Assembly (NCBI GenBank): GCA_039931775.1
Contig: JBDTRG010000069.1
Coordinates: 1-47,730 of the forward strand
Reading direction: 5' to 3'
DNA from: CAIWHR01 sp039931775
GTDB taxonomy: Bacteria; Pseudomonadota; Gammaproteobacteria; Burkholderiales; Casimicrobiaceae
DNA length: 47,730 nt
Part shown: one piece after another, positions 16,954 through 23,926 of the stretch
How the letters are laid out: every line of letters starts with the position of its first letter
Position numbering within the stretch: position 1 is the first letter of the stretch
Position numbers and translations under genes: made by a program
Notes under the pieces: model-generated
Databases searched by the model: none
The model's input: the letters and a program-made list of their open reading frames with translations, nothing else
Told to the model about the DNA's origin: nothing

Positions 16954-18144
16954 TCAGGCCGCGACGCCATTGACGTCGAGAAATCCGCGCATGCGCGCGG
17001 CAGCGAGCTCCGGATCCTTGATCAGACCGGCCGCGTCAGCGAGGCGGAACAGTTCGCAAAGATGAACGAGGCTGCGTGCGCTCTGCTGTCCGCCCACCAT
17101 CGTGAAGTGCGCCTGGTGGCCGTTGAGCCACGCCAGGAACACCACCCCGGTCTTGTAAAAGCGTGTCGGCGCCGCGAAGATGTGGCGTGACAGCGGCACG
17201 GTGGGCGCGAGGATGGCATCGAAACCTGCGCGGTCCCCAGCGGCCAACGCGGTCAGCGCCGCCGATGCCGCGGGCGCAATCGCATCGAAGATGCCGAGCA
17301 GCGCGTCGGAGTGGCCGGTGGCATCGCCGCCGATCAGCTCCGCGAAGTTGAAGTCGTCCCCCGTATACATCCGCACGCCCTGCGGCAGCCGGGTGCGCAA
17401 CGCGACTTCCTTCGCCTCGTCGAGTAGCGACACTTTGACGCCGTCGACTTGCGCCGAATTCGCGTGGATGACCGCGGCACAGACTTCCGTGGCGCGAGCA
17501 TGATCCGGGTCGCTCGCCAGACCGCCGGCGCCGACCCAGTAGCCCGCGAGAGCGGGATCGAACATCTCGCCCAACCAGTGCAGGATGACGGGTGCGCTGA
17601 CCGTGCCCAGCACGCGCCCGTAAACGCGCAGGTAGTCGTCCGGCGAGCGGGCGCACGCGGCCAACGCACGGCTCGCCATTAGGATGATGCGACCCCCGGC
17701 CGCCTCGATCGCGGCGCACTGCTCCTCGTAGGCTGCAACGATGTCGTCCAGCGTGAATTTCGCTCCGGACGGAAGGTGGTCGGTGCCGGCCCCCGAAAAA
17801 ACGACCGCGCCCGGGCTACCCCGTGCTTCCTGCACCGAGCGCCGGATCAATTCCAGCGAGGTCGGCCAGTCGAGCCCCATGCCGCGCTGCGCCGTGTCCA
17901 TCGCTTCGGCCACGGCGAATCCGTGCGACCACAAATGGCGGCGAAACGCGAGTGTGGCATCCCAGTCGACCGCCGTTTGCAACCACGGATCGATCGCGGC
18001 GCGCGGATCGGCGACAACGTGTGCGGCTGCGAACGCGACGCGATTCCATCCGGGCGCGCCGGAGGGAGCGGGCCACGCAACCGGGTCGCGCAGCGTGAAC
18101 GGCGCGAGGATGCCGCGCGCGTCGAGGAACTTCAGGGTCGTCAT
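16954..18144 (-). CDS. DUF993 protein, dihydrodipicolinate-synthase-like TIM barrel
   Basis: A 396-residue protein of the DUF993 family, usually placed with the DapA/NAL lyase-aldolase superfamily. Readable features are an N-terminal ILAPFTLRDP, GLDWPTSLELIRRSVQEAR, VVFSGAGTDHL, ILMASRALA, VILHWLGEMFDPAL, VDGVKVSLLDEAKE with the lysine at the place of the superfamily Schiff-base lysine, and MYTGDDFNF. If that lysine is functional, a retro-aldol or dehydration reaction is expected. No member has a function I can name. It sits between two Gfo/Idh genes on the same strand, with 12 and 23 bases of spacing, so it clearly belongs to the same pathway. Confidence 0.85.
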   Translation of the reverse strand: MTTLKFLDARGILAPFTLRDPVAWPAPSGAPGWNRVAFAAAHVVADPRAAIDPWLQTAVDWDATLAFRRHLWSHGFAVAEAMDTAQRGMGLDWPTSLELIRRSVQEARGSPGAVVFSGAGTDHLPSGAKFTLDDIVAAYEEQCAAIEAAGGRIILMASRALAACARSPDDYLRVYGRVLGTVSAPVILHWLGEMFDPALAGYWVGAGGLASDPDHARATEVCAAVIHANSAQVDGVKVSLLDEAKEVALRTRLPQGVRMYTGDDFNFAELIGGDATGHSDALLGIFDAIAPAASAALTALAAGDRAGFDAILAPTVPLSRHIFAAPTRFYKTGVVFLAWLNGHQAHFTMVGGQQSARSLVHLCELFRLADAAGLIKDPELAAARMRGFLDVNGVAA

Positions 18145-18156
18145 TTCCGCGATCCG

Positions 18157-19308
18157 CTAGACATCCAGCGCCGGCACATCGACGAATCGGCGTTCTCGCC
18201 AACTCTGCAAGCCCAGCTCGGCCAACTGCACGCCTTTCGCGCCCTCGAGTAGATTCCACTGGAACGGACCGCCGTCGACGACATGGCGCAGGAACAGCTC
18301 CCATTCGACCTTGAATGCGTTGTCGTAGATCCGGTTGGCCGGGACGAGCTGCCATGTATCGAAGAAGTCGATCGACTGCGGAACGTCCGGATTCCACACG
18401 GGCTTGGGCGTCGCGGTGCGCGGCTGGATGCGGCAGTCGGTCAATCCGGCCACGGCCGAGCCGAGCGTGCCGTCGACGTGAAACGTGACCAGATCGTCGC
18501 GGCGCACGCGCGTGCACCACGAGCTGTTGATCTGCGCGATGACACCCCCCGCGATCTCGAAGGTCGCGTACGCGGCATCGTCGGCCGTCGCCGCGTACGG
18601 CTTTCCGGCTTCGTCCCAGCGCTTCGGGATGTGCGTGGTGCCAAGGCACATCACGCTCCTAACCGCGCCGAACAGGTTGTCGAGGACATAGCGCCAATGG
18701 CACAGCATGTCGATGATGATGCCGCCGTCGTCCTCTTTTCGATAGTTCCATGACGGCCGCTGCGCAGGTTGCCAGTCGCCCTCGAAGACCCAGTAGCCGA
18801 ATTCGCCGCGCACGGAGAGGATTCGTCCGAAGAATCCGGAGTCGATCAGCATCCTGAGTTTCAGAAGTCCGGGAAGCCAGAGCTTGTCCTGCACGACGCC
18901 ATGCTTGAGGCCTGCGGCCTCGGCGCGCCGGTAGAGATCGAGCGCCTCCACGACGGTCGGGGCAACCGGCTTCTCGGTGTAGATGTGCTTGCCTGCCGCG
19001 ATCGCCTTTCGTATCAGCTCCGGGCGCAGGCCGGTGGACGCACTATCGAAGTAGATCGCATCCTCTTTGCTGGCGAGCGCGGCGTCGAGGTCGGTCGTCC
19101 AGCGCTCGACACCATAGGCCCTGGCAAGCGCAGCGACTTTGGCCTCGTTGCGGCCGACGAGTATCGGGTCCGGCATGATCCGCCGTCTCGCATCGAGCGG
19201 CACGCCTCCCTGCTGCCTGATCGCGTTGATCGACCGGACGAGGTGCTGGTTCGTGCCCATGCGGCCGGTGACGCCGTTCATGATCACGCCGAGACGGATG
19301 GTTTCCAT
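18157..19308 (-). CDS. Gfo/Idh/MocA family sugar dehydrogenase-like oxidoreductase
   Basis: A 383-residue NAD(P)-dependent enzyme. The dinucleotide fold starts RLGVIMNGVTGRMGTNQHL and contains HIYTEKPVAPT with the catalytic-type Lys113 (EKP). The C-terminal alpha/beta domain holds DDGGIIIDMLCHWRYVLDNL, where the Asp and His fit the usual catalytic pair. Such proteins oxidise ring hydroxyls of sugars, inositols or glycosides, often at C3. The ATG at 19308 is preceded by CCCCTCCCC instead of a purine-rich ribosome site. It follows tctA by 52 bases and is the first enzyme of the operon. Since transport genes precede it, it probably acts on the imported compound first; the substrate is unknown. 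Confidence 0.88.
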   Translation of the reverse strand: METIRLGVIMNGVTGRMGTNQHLVRSINAIRQQGGVPLDARRRIMPDPILVGRNEAKVAALARAYGVERWTTDLDAALASKEDAIYFDSASTGLRPELIRKAIAAGKHIYTEKPVAPTVVEALDLYRRAEAAGLKHGVVQDKLWLPGLLKLRMLIDSGFFGRILSVRGEFGYWVFEGDWQPAQRPSWNYRKEDDGGIIIDMLCHWRYVLDNLFGAVRSVMCLGTTHIPKRWDEAGKPYAATADDAAYATFEIAGGVIAQINSSWCTRVRRDDLVTFHVDGTLGSAVAGLTDCRIQPRTATPKPVWNPDVPQSIDFFDTWQLVPANRIYDNAFKVEWELFLRHVVDGGPFQWNLLEGAKGVQLAELGLQSWRERRFVDVPALDV

Positions 19309-19360
19309 GGGGAGGGGCTCCGCGATCGATCAGGAAAGGGGTGGGAACATCATGCGAAGG

Positions 19361-20875
19361 TCAGCCGGCGCGCGGCGTCGCGCGTCCGGTCAGTCGGGAA
19401 AGCCCGCGGCCGACGGCGGGAATCTTGAACAGGATGACGAGCACGATCGTGATCCACAGCACCGCAGAGATCGGACGGGTGAAGAACGGCAAAAGTTCGC
19501 CGTCGGACAGCACGAGCCCGCGCCGGAAGCCCTTTTCCATCAGGTCCCCGAGCACCATCCCCAGCACCAGCGGCGCCACCGGATAATGCAATCGGCGCAA
19601 CACGTAGCCGAGCACGCCGAACCCCACCATCACCCAGACGTCGAACAGGCGCTGCGAGATCGCGTATGAGCCGACGACGCACAGCACCAGGATGATCGGC
19701 AGGATGATCGGCTTCGGCACCATCAGCACCTTGATCAGCAGGTTCGTCAGCGTGAGGCCGTAGATCAGGATGCCGATCGTCGCGAACATCATCATCGCGA
19801 CGACGTCGTAGACGAACGTCGGCGCCTCGATCATGATCATCGGGCCGGGCCGCACGCCATGGATCAGCATCGCCGCCATCAGCACGGCGGCGGGGGCCGA
19901 TCCCGGTATCGCGAGCGTCAGCACGGGGATGACCGCGCCCGGCACGCAGGCGTTGTCGCCGGTTTCCGCCGCCATCAGGCCGTCGATCGAGCCCTTGCCG
20001 AATTTCTCCTTCTCCTTGCTCGCGCGCTTCGCAGCGGCATACGACGTCCAAGCGGCGACGTCCTCGCCCACACCCGGCAGAATGCCGATGAACGTGCCGA
20101 TGATCCCCGAGCGCAGAATCGTCCGCCAATACTGCGTCACGTCTTTCAACTTCGGGATCACCGAGTCGAACGGGTTGATCTTCACCGGCGCCGGCCGTTC
20201 GCGCACGGCCATCAGAAGCTCGGCGAATCCGAACGCACCGACCAACGCCGGGACGAGCTGAAAGCCGCCGGCGAGATCACGGCTGCCGAAGCTGAAGCGG
20301 TCGTACGCGTAGATCGCCTCCTGGCCGACCGCGGCGGAAAAAATGCCAATGAGCCCCGCGATCCAGCCTTTGAGCGGATCGTTGCCGGTCAGCGTTCCCG
20401 CGATGATCACGCCGAAGAGCGCGAGCCAGAAGAATTCGTACGCGCCGAACTTGAGCGCGAGATTGCCGAGGATCGGTGTGAAGAGCGCGAGGAAGAACAT
20501 TCCGATCAGCGTGCCGAGCACCGAGCCGGATGTGGCAATTCCCATCGCGCGCCCTGCATGTCCTTGCTTCGCGAGCGCGTGACCGTCGAGGCACGACGCC
20601 GCGGAGGCGGGTGTGCCCGGAATGTTGAGGAGGATCGCCGAGCGTGACCCGCCATAGATCGCCCCGACATACGTGCAGATCAGGACGAGCAGCGCCTGGC
20701 TCGATGGCATCTTGATCGTCAGCGTGGTCATCAGCGCCACGCCCATCGTCGCCGTGAGCCCCGGCAACGCGCCGATGACCACGCCGACGAGCGAGGACAA
20801 CAGGATCAACCCGATCGACAACGGGTCGCAGAAGCTCCAGATGGAGTGACCGAACGCGATGAGTCCGTCGAACAT
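19361..20875 (-). CDS. tctA: Tripartite tricarboxylate transporter large permease TctA
   Basis: A 504-residue membrane channel of the TTT family with about 11-12 helices. Family signatures are VVIGALPGLTATMGVALM near the N-terminus, ILLNIPGTPASAASCLDGHALAKQG, and a second GILPGVGEDVAAWTSYAAAKR with the same PG loop in the second half, which reflects the internal repeat. It works with TctB and the periplasmic receptor TctC to import a carboxylate using an ion gradient. It starts at ATG 20875, 25 bases after tctB, and is followed by the Gfo/Idh-DUF993 enzyme genes. Confidence 0.95.
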   Translation of the reverse strand: MFDGLIAFGHSIWSFCDPLSIGLILLSSLVGVVIGALPGLTATMGVALMTTLTIKMPSSQALLVLICTYVGAIYGGSRSAILLNIPGTPASAASCLDGHALAKQGHAGRAMGIATSGSVLGTLIGMFFLALFTPILGNLALKFGAYEFFWLALFGVIIAGTLTGNDPLKGWIAGLIGIFSAAVGQEAIYAYDRFSFGSRDLAGGFQLVPALVGAFGFAELLMAVRERPAPVKINPFDSVIPKLKDVTQYWRTILRSGIIGTFIGILPGVGEDVAAWTSYAAAKRASKEKEKFGKGSIDGLMAAETGDNACVPGAVIPVLTLAIPGSAPAAVLMAAMLIHGVRPGPMIMIEAPTFVYDVVAMMMFATIGILIYGLTLTNLLIKVLMVPKPIILPIILVLCVVGSYAISQRLFDVWVMVGFGVLGYVLRRLHYPVAPLVLGMVLGDLMEKGFRRGLVLSDGELLPFFTRPISAVLWITIVLVILFKIPAVGRGLSRLTGRATPRAG

Positions 20876-20900
20876 GGGACAGGGCTATCCGGGCCGGGCG

Positions 20901-21422
20901 CTACGGCAGCCGCACGTAGAAGAGCTGCTCGAACGCGTACGTGACGACGAGCGATGTGGCCGCGCCGCAGATCAACGCGACGACGATGCCGCGCGCGACC
21001 TGATTCGCGGCCTTGCGCTGCATGTATTGGAACAGGAACACGAACGCCGCCACGAACAGCCAAGTGGACAGCCAGTACGGAAGGCCGCGGCCGACGAGCA
21101 GCAGCGAGTAGACGAAGAACATCGCGGCCGCGAGCACGAAGCTCCGCAGCGGGGCGTAGTCGGTGTCGTCGGCTTCAGCGGCGTCCCAACCGACCCGCTG
21201 CGCGCGCTGCCACGAACGCAGCACCAGCAGGCCGCCCAGCGCGGCGAGGCACAGGCCGACGATGCCGGGCCACAACCCGGGCGCCGTATGCAGCGTGGCG
21301 CCCTGCTGCGTCATCCGGTCCATCTGCCACGAAAGCACGGCAATGACGCATCCCAGCGCCGTCCAGACGCCGCCGCCGATGAGGTCGTGGCGCGGCGAGG
21401 AATCGTGGACGTCAGGTGTCAT
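20901..21422 (-). CDS. tctB: Tripartite tricarboxylate transporter small permease TctB
   Basis: A 173-residue membrane protein with four helices, as usual for TctB: about 18-36 (GGGVWTALGCVIAVLSW), 57-75 (GLWPGIVGLCLAALGGLLVL), 100-120 and 125-165 (two). The TAPGLWPGIVG loop is characteristic. I chose the ATG at 21422 (MTPDVHD) because upstream codons in the same frame overlap the shadow of tctC and are arginine-rich. It lies 64 bases after tctC and 25 bases before tctA in one operon. Confidence 0.88.
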   Translation of the reverse strand: MTPDVHDSSPRHDLIGGGVWTALGCVIAVLSWQMDRMTQQGATLHTAPGLWPGIVGLCLAALGGLLVLRSWQRAQRVGWDAAEADDTDYAPLRSFVLAAAMFFVYSLLLVGRGLPYWLSTWLFVAAFVFLFQYMQRKAANQVARGIVVALICGAATSLVVTYAFEQLFYVRLP

Positions 21423-21486
21423 CGGCGAGCGATCACGCCGGCGGACCGACACCGTCGTTGGCGGTTGGCCCGCAGCGTCGCGAAGA

Positions 21487-22503
21487 CTACGGGCGCGGAA
21501 TGCCGAGCGTGTCCGGCGCGACCTTCGCCTTGCCGGTGTCCGCCGCCGCCCACGCATTGGCCTGCACGGCCGGGAAAACCGCCTTCTGCGCGTCGGCACC
21601 GGCGTATGGCGAGAACTGCGCGCCGCGGCTCGTCGCGTATTGCTTGAGCGCCGCCGAGTGGGCGATCTGGTCGGCCCAGACCTTCTCGACCGTGGCGATC
21701 ACTTCGGGCGGCACACCCTTCGGGATGAAGATGCCGAAGTAGTTGGCGGGTGCCTTGAAGCCTGGAACCGACTTCGTCAGCGGCTCGATGACGCCGTAGC
21801 CGTCGAGTTCAATGGGCCTGTCGCCGATGACGGCGAGCGCGCGCAGTTTCTTGCCGCGGATCATCTCGGCCTGCTCGACCGTGAGCTGCGTCGTCGCATC
21901 GGTCTCGCCGGCGACCGTGGAGACGACCGCGGGATTTCCGCCGTCGTAGGTGACGTGCTTGTACTTGGTGCCGGTCGCCTTGGCGATCGCCTCCATCGCG
22001 CTGTGGCCGCTCGAGTTGACGCCGGCCGTCGCGACGCTGATCGCACCTGGCTTCGCCTTCATCGCATCGATCAGCTCGCCGGGCGTCTTGTAAGGCGTAT
22101 TCGGATTTACGGACAGTGTCGAGACGTTGGCGACGTTGAGGAAGAGCGCCCAATCGCCGATCTTCGTGTCGAGCATCCCGAGGACCGCGTAGGTACCGAG
22201 ATCCTGCGCGGCGCCTGCGGTCCACGTGTATCCGTCCTTCGCCGCTTCGAGCGCGTTCTTCGTTCCGATCGAGCCCGACGCTCCGGGCTGATTGACGACG
22301 ATGACCTTCTGGCCGAGCGCCTTCTCGATCTCACCCGCGGTGACGCGCGTCACCTGGTCCGTCGAGCCGCCGGCCGCCCACGGCACGATGATCGTGATCG
22401 GCTTCGTCGGCTTCCATTGCTGCGCCGATGCGATTGGCGGCGCCGCCAGCGCGACGAGCGCGGCAATTCCCGTGCACAACACCAAGCGTCTGCTGCAATC
22501 CAT
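21487..22503 (-). CDS. tctC: Tripartite tricarboxylate transporter receptor TctC (Bug family)
   Basis: A 338-residue periplasmic receptor. The signal peptide (LVLCTGIAALVALAAPPIASA) is followed by WKPTKPITIIVPWAAGGSTD and VVNQPGASGSIGTKNA, both hallmarks of Bug proteins; the PGG/PGASG loops hold a carboxylate through water molecules. GGAGGAAG lies just before the ATG at 22503. The gene heads the seven-gene minus-strand operon, so its ligand is probably the compound degraded by the two Gfo/Idh enzymes, the DUF993 protein and the isomerase-like protein. An acidic sugar or other polyhydroxy acid would satisfy both the receptor and the enzymes; this is inference. Confidence 0.93.
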   Translation of the reverse strand: MDCSRRLVLCTGIAALVALAAPPIASAQQWKPTKPITIIVPWAAGGSTDQVTRVTAGEIEKALGQKVIVVNQPGASGSIGTKNALEAAKDGYTWTAGAAQDLGTYAVLGMLDTKIGDWALFLNVANVSTLSVNPNTPYKTPGELIDAMKAKPGAISVATAGVNSSGHSAMEAIAKATGTKYKHVTYDGGNPAVVSTVAGETDATTQLTVEQAEMIRGKKLRALAVIGDRPIELDGYGVIEPLTKSVPGFKAPANYFGIFIPKGVPPEVIATVEKVWADQIAHSAALKQYATSRGAQFSPYAGADAQKAVFPAVQANAWAAADTGKAKVAPDTLGIPRP

Positions 22504-22847
22504 CGTTTCTTCCTCCGCGGTTTGAATTTCGTACCGGTCACGTGGCGGTCGCGTCCAGGTACGCGCCAGCCCGCCGCCGTTGCCGGGACGGTAACCGGTT
22601 GGGGGATTTGGCGCAACCCGGCGCGGCACTGCATAAGAAGCGCGACGAACGCTGCGACGCGAACGTCGCGGTCCATTGACGAGACGCAGGGCAATCGCGG
22701 GCTTTGCCCCATGCGTGGTATCTTGGCAGGCAGGGTCGGGCCTTCGGTCTGCGGTCCCGGGCACCCGAAGTTCAGGATGCCGATCGCACCTGCGACCATC
22801 GAGGGATCTCGCCCGCGGAGCCCATCCATCGACCTCGGAGTTCCTCG
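22504..22847. other. Divergent intergenic region (tctC operon / usp operon)
   Basis: This 344-base stretch has no convincing gene. It must hold the promoters of the tctC operon (minus) and the stress-protein operon (plus). I see a CACGTG core inside ACCGGTCACGTGGCGGT near 22536-22552 and a small hairpin, GCGACG-CGAA-CGTCGC, at 22654-22669. I found no -35/-10 pair I would defend on either strand, and no regulator gene adjoins, so control of the tct operon is unexplained here. Confidence 0.5.
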
Positions 22848-23339
22848 ATGACCGATCTCCTTCCCTACCGCACGCTGCTCGTGCTGGTCGACGACACGCC
22901 GCTCGGTCGCGCCACCGCCGAGGAGGGCGTGCGACTCGCGCACGCGCTGGGCGCCAAAGTGCTTTTCCATGCCGCGATACCGCCGACCCCGCCGATCATC
23001 GGCGAGGCGAACATGACGATTCTGCCGCCGCCCGTCGACTACGACGCGCTGGACCGCGAACGCGCTGAAAAGGCGCTCGCGATGGCGCGGCGCCTTGCTG
23101 CGGATGCCGGAACACCGTGCGACACGCTGGTGTCGGTGGGTACCGACATCGCGGAGGCGGCCAACCTGGCCGCGAACCAATACGATTGCGCGATGATCGT
23201 CGTCGGCTCCTACGGGCGCGGCACGATCGCCCGTATCATTTTGGGCAGCGTGATGGCGAACCTGACGCAAATCGCCGATCGCCCGGTGCTGGTGTGCAAG
23301 CTGCACGAAGATTCCGGCGCCGCCGGTCCGGGCGCATGA
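22848..23339 (+). CDS. Universal stress protein, UspA family
   Basis: A 163-residue single-domain Usp. The N-terminal strand YRTLLVLVDDTPLGR carries the usual acidic residue, and the C-terminal ATP-binding pattern G-2x-G-9x-G-S is complete in GSYGRGTIARIILGSV, so it is an ATP-binding type. GGAG stands ten bases before the ATG at 22848; an in-frame extension to 22704 is not protein-like. Its stop overlaps the next start (ATGA), coupling it to the MscS-like channel. Usp-channel pairs are commonly linked to osmotic or energy stress. Confidence 0.9.
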   Translation: MTDLLPYRTLLVLVDDTPLGRATAEEGVRLAHALGAKVLFHAAIPPTPPIIGEANMTILPPPVDYDALDRERAEKALAMARRLAADAGTPCDTLVSVGTDIAEAANLAANQYDCAMIVVGSYGRGTIARIILGSVMANLTQIADRPVLVCKLHEDSGAAGPGA

Positions 23340-23920
23340 CCGACTTGCTCGACTCGATGCTGGCGCTGCTGCCCAAGCCGTTGTTCACGGTCGGACCGAC
23401 GGGAATGACGCTGTCGTCGCTGGCGGCGGCGGTCGTTCTGGTGCTGGCGATCTGGTGGGTTGCCGGGGCGCTCGAGCGCACGCTGCTGCGCATGTCGCAC
23501 GCGAACCACGCCGAACCGTGGCGCGCGGCGCGCCTGCACATGCTGTCGCGGGTGATGCGGTACGCCGTGTGGGTTGTCGGGACGATCGTCGTGCTCAACT
23601 ATGTGGGCATCGATTTGTCCAACGTCGCGCTGGTCGGCGGGGCCATCGCGTTCGGCCTCGGTTTCGGCCTGCAGAACGTCTTCAGCAACTTCATCGGCGG
23701 CATCATCATCATGCTCGAACGCGGGCTGCGAATCGGCGACTTCGTGGACCTTCAGTCCGGCGTTCGGGGCCACGTTCGCGAGATCGCGATGCGCTACACG
23801 CGCGTTACGACGAACGACAGCATAAACGTGCTCGTCGAGATTTCGTTTCCGCAGCGCGACCTGCATGTGCGCGGCCGGCGTCTGGACATCCGCCTGGAGC
23901 GCGGCCCGCGGACGACCTGA
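23336..23920 (+). CDS. MscS-like mechanosensitive channel, internally shortened
   Basis: A 194-residue protein. Two outer helices (about 24-44 and 70-90) precede the pore helix region VGGAIAFGLGFGLQNVFSNF and GGIIIMLERGLRIGDFVDL, which is clear MscS. The beta domain starts normally (GVRGHVREIAMRYTRVTTND) but then passes within a few residues from SINVLV to EISFPQRDLHVRG. In full-length relatives NVLV is followed by PNSE and roughly a hundred residues before the C-terminal FPQRDLH motif. The reading frame is kept. The gene thus looks like an in-frame internal deletion that removed the rest of the beta domain and the alpha/beta vestibule. Whether it still gates is unknown. The ATG overlaps the usp stop. 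Confidence 0.8.
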   Translation: MTDLLDSMLALLPKPLFTVGPTGMTLSSLAAAVVLVLAIWWVAGALERTLLRMSHANHAEPWRAARLHMLSRVMRYAVWVVGTIVVLNYVGIDLSNVALVGGAIAFGLGFGLQNVFSNFIGGIIIMLERGLRIGDFVDLQSGVRGHVREIAMRYTRVTTNDSINVLVEISFPQRDLHVRGRRLDIRLERGPRTT

Positions 23921-23926
23921 GTCACC

